Positions 45,676 through 54,151 of a stretch of 64,000 bases of DNA are shown here, piece by piece. A program made the position numbers and the translations under genes. Origin of the DNA: Ferrimonas balearica DSM 9799 (lineage in GTDB: Bacteria > Pseudomonadota > Gammaproteobacteria > Enterobacterales > Shewanellaceae); assembly GCF_000148645.1 (NCBI RefSeq), contig NC_014541.1, positions 1,302,001 through 1,366,000 on the forward strand, read 5' to 3'. Each line of letters begins with the position of its first letter. Position 1 is the first letter of the stretch. A model generated the notes under the pieces. That model was not told the origin of the DNA. It saw only the letters and a program-made list of their open reading frames with translations, and searched no databases.

Positions 45676-47913
45676 TCAAAAGCCGATGCGATAACCCACC
45701 ACAAACTGCTGCGGTTTGTTGGGACGGGCACCATAGGGGCGACGGCTGACGATCTCCGCCTCATCCAGCAGGTTGTCCACCTTGCCGTACATCTCGCCCC
45801 AGTCACCAAAGTCGTAGCTGGCGGCCAGATCGACGGTGGTGAAGGCGGTGGTTTTTACCCCGCTCAGGGTGACTCCCTGGCCGGAGGCTTCCCACATCTC
45901 GCTCTGGTAGCGCACCAGCACATTGGCTTCCCACTGGTTGCCCGCCATCCCGAGGCCGAGGGTGGCCTGGTGCTCCGGCAGGTAAGGCAGCGGGTCGCCT
46001 TTGCTGACGTCGCCCCACATGGTGAAGTCGGACTCAAAATCGGTTTTGAACTCCGAATCGGTGTAGGTGTAAACCAGCGACAGCGGCCAATCGAAGCCCA
46101 TCCCCCGCAGGGTATGGCTGGCGCTGAACTCCAGGCCGTAAACGTCCACTTCGCCGCCGTTGTACTCCTCGTCGATACTGCTGGAACACGAGGCGGAGGC
46201 GGAGAAGGTGCAGCTCTCCTTGAGGTTGTCGAAGTCGTTGAAGAACGCCACCGCTTCCACCTGGGTGTTGCCGTTACCGAATCGGCTGCCCAGTTCATAG
46301 TTGATGCTGGTTTCACTCTCCACCGCCGGGTTCTGCTGCGGACTGGTGGGAACGTAACCCTCATGTACCCCGACAAAAACACCCAGATCATCGGTCAGCC
46401 GGTAGAACACGCTGGCCCCCGGCAACCAGATGTCACTCTCTTTGCGCAGGTAGTCACCTTCCGCACCGGGCTGGTTGTTCTGGTAGAACTGGTCGAGAAA
46501 CTCGCCGCGCACCCCGAGGGTCAGCTCCAGTGCATCCCACACCAGAGTGTCCTGCAGGTACAGCGACCAGGCCTCGGTTTTTTCGGTATTGAGGGTAGCG
46601 GTGATGGTGGCCGCGCCGGTGCTGACCAGTTGGCCATCGGTCATGCGGAAGCTGTCTTCGGTGTGGTTACGCTGGATCTCATCCTCGTGGTAGCGCACAC
46701 CGGCCTGAACGTTGTGTTGCAGGGACAGCAGCTCAAAGGCCCAACGCAGGTCGGTCTGGATCCCCTGGGCGTAGTACTCCCGGTCGTTGGTGCCCAGCAC
46801 CAGGTTTTCAAACGCATGCTCGCTGTCTTTGGCGCCGGTCAGCACGTCGTAGTAGATGGCGTTGATGCCGTCATTGGGGTTTTGCAGGATGGTAGAGAGG
46901 TCGCGGTCGGTGGCCGGGTTGCTCTGGGATTCAAAGCCATTGAGCTTGCGCCAGGCCCGCTCAAAGTCGTTGCGGTAGACCCGGGTGGTCAGGTCAAAGT
47001 TGTCCCCGGCCAGAAAGTGGTTGAACTGGAATTGGGTGTGGTCCCAGGTCATCCGGTCGTTGGCGCTGGCAGCGTAGCGGCGGTAGGGGTTGGCGTCGAA
47101 GTCGGCGTCGGTCAGGCCCAGGTAGGTTTCGTTGGAGGCTTCATCGGCGTACACCATCTTCAGCTCAAACACCTGGGAGAGGCGCTCCCCCTCCAGGGTG
47201 TAGCGCAGCTTGGCCATGATCTCGTTCTTGTCGAAACCGGTGTCGCCACCGCCGTCCAGTTGCTTAAAACCGTCGCTCTGAACGTGCACACCATCCAGCA
47301 AGAAGCCAATGTTGCCGATGCTGTCACCGTAGTAACCGTGTGCCTTGAAATAACCATCGCTGCCGCCGGACAGGTCAAGCTGCCCTTCGCGGAACTCCGG
47401 CACCGCCCGGGTGGTCATGTTGAGCGCACCGGCCACGGTGTAGGGACCGTATTGGATGGCGGCGGGGCCTTTAAACACCTCAACCGAGGTGATCTTGGAC
47501 ATCAGCGGGAAGTAGTAAGCGGCAGAGGCGGAGTAGGGCGCCGGGGCGATCAGCACGCCATCCTCCATCAGGGTGATCTTTTTGCTGCGCTCCGGCGTCA
47601 CACCCCGGAAACCGATATTGGGGCGCAGGCCAAAGCCATCTTCGGAACGGATGTTCACGCCAGGCACAAACGCAAGGATGCGCTCGATGTCGTCGTACTT
47701 GAACTTGTCCAGCTGCAGCTCATCCAGCAGGGTGGCCGAGCCGGCTTCGGTGCGCAGTTTGTCCTGGTGGCCGATGATCTGCAGGGTTTCGTCGTAACGC
47801 ACCTGGGTGTCGTTATTGTTGTCGTTTTCAGCCGCGGCGGCCTGGCCACACAGAGCCAGCGCGATGCTGGCGGCCAGGGCACTGTAACGGCCGGTCGGGG
47901 TCACGCTGCTCAT
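45676..47913 (-). CDS. TonB-dependent receptor, FecA-like
   Basis: A 745-residue outer membrane receptor. Its ATG at 47913 shares a base with the imelysin stop. Signal peptide about 1-28, then TonB-box-like ETLQIIGHQD, plug with PGVNIRSEDGFGLRPNIGFRGVTPERSKKITLMEDG and GPAAIQYGPYTVAGALNM, then a barrel ending VVGYRIGF. These plug words match FecA/Fe-dicitrate-type receptors; no N-terminal signalling (STN) domain is present. With imelysin and DUF4856 genes upstream, iron or haem-complex uptake is likely. Confidence 0.93.
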   Translation of the reverse strand: MSSVTPTGRYSALAASIALALCGQAAAAENDNNNDTQVRYDETLQIIGHQDKLRTEAGSATLLDELQLDKFKYDDIERILAFVPGVNIRSEDGFGLRPNIGFRGVTPERSKKITLMEDGVLIAPAPYSASAAYYFPLMSKITSVEVFKGPAAIQYGPYTVAGALNMTTRAVPEFREGQLDLSGGSDGYFKAHGYYGDSIGNIGFLLDGVHVQSDGFKQLDGGGDTGFDKNEIMAKLRYTLEGERLSQVFELKMVYADEASNETYLGLTDADFDANPYRRYAASANDRMTWDHTQFQFNHFLAGDNFDLTTRVYRNDFERAWRKLNGFESQSNPATDRDLSTILQNPNDGINAIYYDVLTGAKDSEHAFENLVLGTNDREYYAQGIQTDLRWAFELLSLQHNVQAGVRYHEDEIQRNHTEDSFRMTDGQLVSTGAATITATLNTEKTEAWSLYLQDTLVWDALELTLGVRGEFLDQFYQNNQPGAEGDYLRKESDIWLPGASVFYRLTDDLGVFVGVHEGYVPTSPQQNPAVESETSINYELGSRFGNGNTQVEAVAFFNDFDNLKESCTFSASASCSSSIDEEYNGGEVDVYGLEFSASHTLRGMGFDWPLSLVYTYTDSEFKTDFESDFTMWGDVSKGDPLPYLPEHQATLGLGMAGNQWEANVLVRYQSEMWEASGQGVTLSGVKTTAFTTVDLAASYDFGDWGEMYGKVDNLLDEAEIVSRRPYGARPNKPQQFVVGYRIGF

Positions 47914-49166
47914 CAATCGTTATCTCCGGCAGAGGTGGCGGGCAGGTCCAGCGCCAGGGCGCTGATAAAGTCGACCTTCATCTGGTCGGTCACCGCTTTG
48001 ATGTCGGCATGGGTCTGCTGAACGCGGTCCGGATCGTCATTGAGGGTCTGGGCCAGGCTCTGGCTGTAGCCTTCGCTGGTGGCGATGGCGCCCTCGATGT
48101 CGCTGGCCATCCGGTTGGCCAGTTCGCCGCTGCCGACTTCGTTGAGGTAGTCGTCGAAGCCGGTGCCGGTGGCCTCGTTCAGATCGCCACTGAACAGTGC
48201 CTGGAGGGCTTTCAGGTTGGCGCTGACGTTCGCAATGGAGTGGCCGCTCAGAGCGGACTCGAGTGCGGCATCGCACTCGGCGCTGTTGCAGCTGCCGGCA
48301 AACTGCTGATAAGGCGCATCGAGCTTGCGGTCCTTGGTGACGCTGTCGAGGTAGAACAGCGCATCGGACAGGTCATTCACCGCCTCGTGGATGTCGGCCC
48401 AGTCACTGCCCGGTTGGCCTGCGGCTTTGAGCTGCGGGGCGTAATCCCCCCAGGCGGTCACCAGGGTATTGGCGTTGTTGGTCAGATCGGCGGCCACGGC
48501 TTCGGCAAAGGCGCATCGGGCCAGGGCGCGTTCGGCGTCCGGACGCTCGTTCCAGCCTGTCGGGGCGGTGGTGGCGCTGCAGCGGTGATCCAGATTGTCG
48601 TTAAACAGCAGGTATTCCAGCGCATCCAGTCCCTTGCGGGTTTCGGTGCGTAGGGTGATGTCATAGGGGGTGCCGTTGATGGTACCGGCCTCGAAGTAGG
48701 CGACGTCCTGATCAACGGCGCACTGGCTGACCACCGGCCAGGAGTAGATCTTGTTGCGCAGGTTGCTGTTGTTGTCGCGCAGCGGACCAACCTGCATCAG
48801 TTCGGCAAACTGCCAGGTGGCCATGGCGTCGCGCCAGCCCGCCTGAGCGTCGGTGCGGGCCGCAGTGGCGTCGCCGCTGCCTTCCAGCTCATCACAGTAA
48901 GCGCCGATGGCGGTGTTCAGCGCGGCACTGCGCTGGGCAAAGTCGGCAAACGTGGGGGCAATCACGTTGTCGGCCAGGTTGGCCACCAGGGCGGCCTGGT
49001 CAAACTGGTCAGTGGGTGGGGGCGTGACACCGCCATTGTCGCCGTTGCCGCCGCCGTAATCCGGGCCGGGGGAGGCGGAGTTGCTTTCACCGCAGGCCGC
49101 CAGAGCCAGGGTCAGCGCGGCGGCCAGGGCGGTGCGGTGCCAAGGGAGAGTTTGAATGTTCATCAT
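47913..49166 (-). CDS. Imelysin-family iron-regulated lipoprotein
   Basis: A 417-residue lipoprotein of the imelysin/EfeO-M75 group (IrpA type). Lipobox LAACG follows a signal peptide; the start 49166 has AGGA five bases upstream, with GTG 49169 and ATG 49163 as alternatives. A Gly-rich linker (DYGGGNGDNGG) precedes the helical domain. The family motif GxHxxE appears as GLDALEYLLF, with His replaced by Asp, as in several IrpA proteins. The mature protein would sit in the envelope and bind iron or help the receptor encoded next. The stop overlaps the receptor start, so the two are coupled. Confidence 0.9.
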   Translation of the reverse strand: MMNIQTLPWHRTALAAALTLALAACGESNSASPGPDYGGGNGDNGGVTPPPTDQFDQAALVANLADNVIAPTFADFAQRSAALNTAIGAYCDELEGSGDATAARTDAQAGWRDAMATWQFAELMQVGPLRDNNSNLRNKIYSWPVVSQCAVDQDVAYFEAGTINGTPYDITLRTETRKGLDALEYLLFNDNLDHRCSATTAPTGWNERPDAERALARCAFAEAVAADLTNNANTLVTAWGDYAPQLKAAGQPGSDWADIHEAVNDLSDALFYLDSVTKDRKLDAPYQQFAGSCNSAECDAALESALSGHSIANVSANLKALQALFSGDLNEATGTGFDDYLNEVGSGELANRMASDIEGAIATSEGYSQSLAQTLNDDPDRVQQTHADIKAVTDQMKVDFISALALDLPATSAGDND

Positions 49167-49240
49167 CACGTTCCTGTTGATGCAGCAAAAGCCCGGGCCC
49201 GAAAGCCCAAGCTTTTTGGTGTTACCGCGGGGGCGTTGCT

Positions 49241-50950
49241 TTACCAGTTGGCGGCGTTATCAGAAGCAATCTCATAAGCGTCGGCCAGCAGCTGGCGGGC
49301 GGTCATCAGGTCCGCCTGGTAGGCAGCGATGTCACCGCTCATCACCGGCATGTCGCCGATCAGGCTGTGCAGCTGTTCAAACTGAGCATCGGTCAGCGGC
49401 GCCTTGGGGTTGAACTGCAGGCCCAGAGCAAAGCCCTTCATTTCGGACCAGTGCTTGGCCAGATCGCTGTAGCTGAAATCCTCATCAGCGGCAGCCAGCT
49501 TGGCCAGGTCGGCGTTGGTGTCGTTGATGTAGTGCACCACGGTGGCAACGATGGCCATCTCCCAGTTCTCCAGAGCGATGGTCACCTGAGCTTTCAGCGC
49601 GTCCATCTGCTCGGTGGTCAGTGCGCCGTCAGCATCGGTGATGATCTGGCGGCCCTGCAGGAAGGCGTTCATGGCGGCGGCGGTCATGTCGGTGGCAACG
49701 GTGGCGCCACGGTCGCGCTTGGCGGCGTTGGTGGATTGGCCAAAGTTGTACTCGCTGTTCAGGTCGATAACGCCGTCACCGTTGGTGTCGTGCATCCCTT
49801 GCCAGTCGTCACGGCCACCCTTCTGGGCCAGCTCATCATCGCTGTAATCCAGGTAGTCCCGGGCGGCACCAAAGTAGCCAAAGCCTTCGTCGTAGGTATG
49901 CTCCAGTGCGGTGTAGCCCTTATCGTCCTTGTTGCTGACGTTGTCGGAGTTAAGACCCTTGCCGTCGAGGTCGTAGTCCAGGTAGTCATCCGCGCCCTGA
50001 GAATAGGCTACGGACATCAGCAGGAACTTCTGGATCAGTTGCTTCAGATCGCGACCATCTTCGGTCAGGTAGATGCTGGTGATGGCGTTGCCGTTGATGT
50101 CCTGGCGGATGCCACCGTCGAGGTATGCCTGAGCGTTATCACCCAGCATATCGAACAGGGTGTAAACCAGGTTCTCAGGCGTGGTGGAACCGGTGGCGCC
50201 CCAGCCGGCAAAGTCGCTGCCGTTCCAGTCTTTGTGCTGACCGGTGGCGTCGTTGCCGGCGATCTTGCCGGACAGGTCTTTGTGGGAGCTGGACAGGTCA
50301 CGCAGTACGGTCTGGCGGGTGCCATCAAGGAACTGCACGGCAAAGTCATCGGCCACCAGGTCATACTCTTCCGCCGTCATGGCGTAGAAGGAGGTCAACT
50401 TGGCGATGACCGCGTCTTTGGTGGTCAGCACACCGGTTTCAACATCGTTCTGCAGTTGGTTGCCGATGTAGTGGTTCAGTTCAGCAATCAGCACGTGGCG
50501 GGTGGTCTGGCCGCCGTAGCTGACGCTGGAGCCGTCACCAAAGCGGCTGGGGAAGGCGTAGGTATCCAGCAGGTCGTTGACGCTGATGGTCAGGGTTTTG
50601 CTGAAGCTGTTGCCAGCGCTGTCGGCAACCGAAACCTCTACGTCGATGCTGGCGGTGTCTTCGAAGTTCAGCTTTACGCCTTCGGCCAGAGAGAGGGTGG
50701 TGCCATCGATGGCGACGCGTGCGTCGCTGCTGCTGAAGGTGAAGGTGTCGCCCGCGTCAGCATCGGTGGCACTGAGTTGGCCGATGGTGGCGGCTGTGGC
50801 GTTTTCATCCACGCTGGCGTTGGAAAGGGCGATGTCAGTGGGCGCGCTGTTGCTTGGAGTGGGGGTGGAGTCGGAGCTGGAGCCCCCACCACAAGCGGTC
50901 AACATGGCAGTGAGAATGGCGGAAGCCAGCAGCGTTTTTTTCATCGTCAT
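49241..50950 (-). CDS. DUF4856 lipoprotein with cadherin-like repeat
   Basis: A 569-residue lipoprotein (lipobox LTAC, followed by a Gly/Ser/Thr tether). Residues about 40-110 form one cadherin-like repeat (SNASVDENATAATIGQLSATDADAGDTF-type, with DADAGD calcium ligands). The remainder is DUF4856, recognised from YAFPSRFGDGSSVSYGGQTTRHVL at about 130-155 and a long helical body. DUF4856 genes are usually next to imelysin genes; no biochemical role is known, but iron acquisition is inferred from the neighbours. First gene of the operon, 74 bases before the imelysin gene. Confidence 0.85.
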   Translation of the reverse strand: MTMKKTLLASAILTAMLTACGGGSSSDSTPTPSNSAPTDIALSNASVDENATAATIGQLSATDADAGDTFTFSSSDARVAIDGTTLSLAEGVKLNFEDTASIDVEVSVADSAGNSFSKTLTISVNDLLDTYAFPSRFGDGSSVSYGGQTTRHVLIAELNHYIGNQLQNDVETGVLTTKDAVIAKLTSFYAMTAEEYDLVADDFAVQFLDGTRQTVLRDLSSSHKDLSGKIAGNDATGQHKDWNGSDFAGWGATGSTTPENLVYTLFDMLGDNAQAYLDGGIRQDINGNAITSIYLTEDGRDLKQLIQKFLLMSVAYSQGADDYLDYDLDGKGLNSDNVSNKDDKGYTALEHTYDEGFGYFGAARDYLDYSDDELAQKGGRDDWQGMHDTNGDGVIDLNSEYNFGQSTNAAKRDRGATVATDMTAAAMNAFLQGRQIITDADGALTTEQMDALKAQVTIALENWEMAIVATVVHYINDTNADLAKLAAADEDFSYSDLAKHWSEMKGFALGLQFNPKAPLTDAQFEQLHSLIGDMPVMSGDIAAYQADLMTARQLLADAYEIASDNAANW

Positions 50951-51018
50951 GGTCAGTCACGTCCCAAAGTGTGCATTGAATGTTACTCAGATGTGCACAC
51001 ATGGTAGATGAAAACAAA

Positions 51019-51033
51019 CAAGAATCAATATCA
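51019..51033 (-). promoter_or_regulatory. Fur-box-like site upstream of the DUF4856-imelysin operon
   Basis: On the minus strand TGATATTGATTCTTG matches TGATAATGATTATCA at about 11 of 15 positions. It lies 70-80 bases before the DUF4856 start, a normal distance for a Fur operator. The surrounding 50951-51284 gap of about 330 bases also holds the P460 promoter region and no gene. Confidence 0.5.
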
Positions 51034-51188
51034 TTTGCACTCACATGGTGAAATCTTGCTCACTTGTGGATGTGCTGGAATCACAATCGTGTGGCGAATT
51101 CCTGGTCAAGTTTCGCCATTGTGCAGGCAAAAGTGTCGAAATCTCTTAGGTGGGGTAATGAGTTTGCTTGCCGCAATGGCGCAGCAAG

Positions 51189-51204
51189 TGTGATCGCGAT
51201 CAAC
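51189..51204. promoter_or_regulatory. CRP/FNR-like site upstream of cytochrome P460
   Basis: TGTGATCGCGATCAAC. Read on the minus strand it is TTGATCGCGATCAC, one base from the FNR consensus TTGAT-N4-ATCAA, and also CRP-like. The centre is about 90 bases before the ATG, and about 60 before a plausible start of transcription after TACGCT at 51246. Confidence 0.45.
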
Positions 51205-51284
51205 ATTTGGCTGGGGCGAGACCGGTGATTTCCGGCCTGCGGCAGCTACGCTCTGGTATCGGTGTGTGGTGACTGGAGAGTGAT

Positions 51285-51788
51285 ATGCGGTGTTGGTGGA
51301 GGCAGGTGACGGCGCTTGGCGTGGTGTTGGGGCTTTCAGGACTGAACAGTAGTATTGCTGCAGGCCCATCCAATGGTCTTAGTTATCCGCAGGGGTGGCA
51401 GGATTGGTCGACGTTGGCGGTGTCCCATCGTACCGACAATGGCACCGTCCGGGTGATCCTGGGCAATGAGATTGCGATCGCGGCGGCGCGTCGGGGGGAA
51501 ACACAACCCTGGCCGGACGGCGCGATACTGGGCAAGGTGGTGTGGAAAGCGGAAGCGCTGGCGGACTGGCCGGCTGCCATTGGCCCGGGAGCATTTGTTC
51601 ACGCCGAATTTATGGCCCGGGCTGAGGACGCGGGTGAGACCGGATGGCGCTGGGGCCGTTGGGTTGGGGCTGAGCTGACCCCATTTGAGCAAGGCGATGC
51701 GCAGTGCATCGCCTGTCATTCGCCGGTGAAATCGCGGGACTGGGTGTTTACCGAACCTGCTGCGGTTCCCCTCGATCCCGACGGGTGA
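51285..51788 (+). CDS. Cytochrome P460 family protein
   Basis: A 167-residue periplasmic haem protein. Signal peptide about residues 1-25 (SSIAA). C-type haem motif CIACH near residues 143-147 close to the C-terminus, and the fold words WQDWSTLAVSHRTDNGTVRVILGN and FVHAEFMARAED match P460 cytochromes, which in known members oxidise hydroxylamine or act on NO-related species or bind c'-type ligands. The Lys expected to cross-link to the haem (GKVVWKAE) is present but the link cannot be proved from sequence. GGAGAG lies upstream of the ATG. Alone on the plus strand, with a CRP/FNR-like site before it. Confidence 0.85.
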   Translation: MRCWWRQVTALGVVLGLSGLNSSIAAGPSNGLSYPQGWQDWSTLAVSHRTDNGTVRVILGNEIAIAAARRGETQPWPDGAILGKVVWKAEALADWPAAIGPGAFVHAEFMARAEDAGETGWRWGRWVGAELTPFEQGDAQCIACHSPVKSRDWVFTEPAAVPLDPDG

Positions 51789-51813
51789 ATCGCCGGGCTG
51801 GCCGTTGTGCCGC

Positions 51814-52707
51814 TCAGCCCCCGTTCGATGCCGGACGTAACGGCTTATACCAGACGTTCATCGATTCGATCTGGCCGCTGATCTGGGTGTTGTTCACCAA
51901 CCGTCCCGCCATCTGGTATTGGCGGCGGGCAAAGGTACGGTTCATCCCGACTGAGACGGCGCGGGCGATGGTATAAGCCACGCGATGCCCTTGTGCTTCC
52001 ATCGCCAGCTCCATCTGAGCCAACAAACGCTGAGCCCAGCCCTGGCCGCGAGCGGCAGGGGCGGTGGCAAAGTCGGTCATCTCCACTGTGCCGCTTTGAT
52101 GGCACTGTTCAGCAGAAGCCAGTGCCAGCAATGCCCCATCCTTCTCAACCCCAAAGTACGCAACGTTATCCGCCATGGTTTCCAGCAGGAAGTCCCGATC
52201 GGTAATGGGAAAGGGGTAGCTGGGAAATACCTGGCGGTAGAGCGCGGCCATCTTGTCCACATCGGCTTCATGCATCAGGCGGATGGCGGGATCATGGCGA
52301 CTGCGACCATCCGGCTTCAGGTCCAGAGTGGCCTGCTGCAGCGTAGTATGCAGCGCTTCCGGTTCGGCCACTTGCGCTCGTTCAGGTTCCGGGTAGTGGC
52401 CCAGAAACACCGCATCGGCATCCGGATAGAAGTCGGGGATGCGGGCTTCCACCCGGTAGCCCTGATTAAGAAAGGGCTCCGCCTGAGTGTGCGGCAGCTT
52501 GGCGAAGATCTTGCCGTAGCCATGCTGGTCGGCGAGGTGGTGCACTTCACACAACACCTCGTGCGGGTCGGCTTGGCCCAGCGACATCAGGTAGACGCGG
52601 TCATTATTGGGGCCATGCTGCAGGGTGGCACCGGCATGGTGCAACACCTGGTCAAACTGAAAGCCGGCTTGAGGACTGTCGGTCAAACTGGCGAGTAGGG
52701 AATTCAT
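51814..52707 (-). CDS. ablB: Beta-lysine N-acetyltransferase
   Basis: A 297-residue GNAT enzyme that acetylates the epsilon-amino group of beta-lysine, giving the salt-protective osmolyte N-epsilon-acetyl-beta-lysine. The acetyl-CoA-binding part is C-terminal (MTDFATAPAARGQGWAQRLLAQME at about 210-233), and an N-terminal half is as in AblB. It is the third gene after ablA and a Na+ symporter and its start overlaps the symporter stop by four bases (ATGA), so it is made with them. Confidence 0.9.
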   Translation of the reverse strand: MNSLLASLTDSPQAGFQFDQVLHHAGATLQHGPNNDRVYLMSLGQADPHEVLCEVHHLADQHGYGKIFAKLPHTQAEPFLNQGYRVEARIPDFYPDADAVFLGHYPEPERAQVAEPEALHTTLQQATLDLKPDGRSRHDPAIRLMHEADVDKMAALYRQVFPSYPFPITDRDFLLETMADNVAYFGVEKDGALLALASAEQCHQSGTVEMTDFATAPAARGQGWAQRLLAQMELAMEAQGHRVAYTIARAVSVGMNRTFARRQYQMAGRLVNNTQISGQIESMNVWYKPLRPASNGG

Positions 52708-54143
52708 TTCGTTACCTCAACAACATCGGAATAACGTAAAAGGCTGAGCCAGTGGGTTACGGCCAGGGTCAGCAGGGAGGCGGTCAGGCCGAAGACGCTG
52801 GGGTCCAGCCCCCAGTCGGCCACGGCGGCCGGCAGCGGCAGCCAGTTAAGCATCAGCAGCGAGACCACACCGCCACCCACCAGCATCGACAGCATCGCTG
52901 AGCGGGCATTGACCTGCGGCCAGAACAGGCAGGCCAGTGTCGGAGCGACGAGGCCGGACACCATCAGGCCATAGGCGGCCAGGATGGCGTTGAGAACTGA
53001 ACTGGCGTGCGCCGCCATCAGGATGGCCAGCAGGCCCAAGCCGAGCGTGGCCATCATCGACCAACGCACCGCCCGCGGGGAGTCTTCGCGAACGCCCAGC
53101 AGGTCATTGGTCAGGTTACCGGAGCTGGCCATCAGGCAGCTGTCAGCGGTGGACATGATGGCGGAGAAGTAGGCGGCAATCACGATGCCGGTCAAGCCCA
53201 GCGGCAGCACATCGCGGATCATCATCGGCACCGCGCTTTCGGCATCGGCTTCCGGCAGCAGCACCCGGGCACACATCCCCAGCAGTACGCCGGAAAACGC
53301 CATCAGCGGGTATTCCAGAAATCCGGCCAGGTACCAGGCCCGCTGGGCGGTTTGGGTGTCCCGGCAGGCGTAGATGCGCTGGTACAGGGTCATCGCCACC
53401 AGCCAGATTGGGGTGATGGTGATCAGCCAGTTCAGGGCGGTGGAGAGGCTGAGTTCACTGAGAGACCAGTAGCTGTCCGGCAGGGCCTCAATGAGCGCGG
53501 CCACGCCGCCAATCTCGTGTATGGCGAAGGGCAGGGCCAGGCCACCGAGGCCAAGCAGCAGGATCAGCCACTGTACGCTGTCGGTGTAGATCACCGCCTT
53601 GAGCCCACCGAAGGCGGTATACAGGATGGTGGCGCCACCAATTAACCACAGAGCCAGAGTCAGTGGTGACAGGGCGGTCATGTCCGCGGGCACCAGGGTG
53701 TTGGCGGCCAGCTTCGCCCCGGCCAGCAACTGGGCGGCGGTAAAACCGAGGTAGCCAATGGCGGATATCAAGGCCGCCACCATGGCGACCTTGGGGCCAA
53801 AGTGGTGCTTGAGCAGGTCCGGGTAGGTGAAAAATCGGTGTTGGGTTTCCCGGGCTTTCACCTTTGGGATCATCCACACCGCGGCCAGCCAGGCACCGAG
53901 CAGGCCGGTAAACAGCAGCCAACTGGCGGACAAACCCATGGTGAATCCGAGCCCGGCCAGGCCGATGGAGAAGCCGCCACCGACATCGGTAGCGGCAATG
54001 GAAAACCCGACGTGGCGGGCGCCCAGGCTCCGGCCGGCAAGGAAGAAATCCTCGCCGCCCTGGTGACGGCGATAAAACCAGTAGCCGATGGCCACCAGCG
54101 CCACCAGGTAGGCGGCAAACAGGGCGTAATCCAGCGCGTGCAT
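52704..54143 (-). CDS. Sodium:solute symporter (SSS family)
   Basis: A 479-residue inner membrane transporter with about 13 helices. Sodium-symporter words: YRRHQGGEDFFLAGRSLG near residue 25, GGFSIGLAGLGF, and IVIAAYFSAIMSTADSCLMASSG near 325-350. It lies between ablA and ablB, eight bases after one and overlapping the other, so it belongs to the beta-lysine osmolyte operon. Likely cargo is lysine, beta-lysine or another compatible solute; the sequence does not fix it. Confidence 0.92.
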   Translation of the reverse strand: MHALDYALFAAYLVALVAIGYWFYRRHQGGEDFFLAGRSLGARHVGFSIAATDVGGGFSIGLAGLGFTMGLSASWLLFTGLLGAWLAAVWMIPKVKARETQHRFFTYPDLLKHHFGPKVAMVAALISAIGYLGFTAAQLLAGAKLAANTLVPADMTALSPLTLALWLIGGATILYTAFGGLKAVIYTDSVQWLILLLGLGGLALPFAIHEIGGVAALIEALPDSYWSLSELSLSTALNWLITITPIWLVAMTLYQRIYACRDTQTAQRAWYLAGFLEYPLMAFSGVLLGMCARVLLPEADAESAVPMMIRDVLPLGLTGIVIAAYFSAIMSTADSCLMASSGNLTNDLLGVREDSPRAVRWSMMATLGLGLLAILMAAHASSVLNAILAAYGLMVSGLVAPTLACLFWPQVNARSAMLSMLVGGGVVSLLMLNWLPLPAAVADWGLDPSVFGLTASLLTLAVTHWLSLLRYSDVVEVTK

Positions 54144-54151
54144 GGCGGCCC

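Noticed and set aside
45643-48021. 792-residue plus-strand frame opposite the FecA-like receptor
   Set aside because: No family motifs and opposite a well-defined receptor with coupled neighbour.
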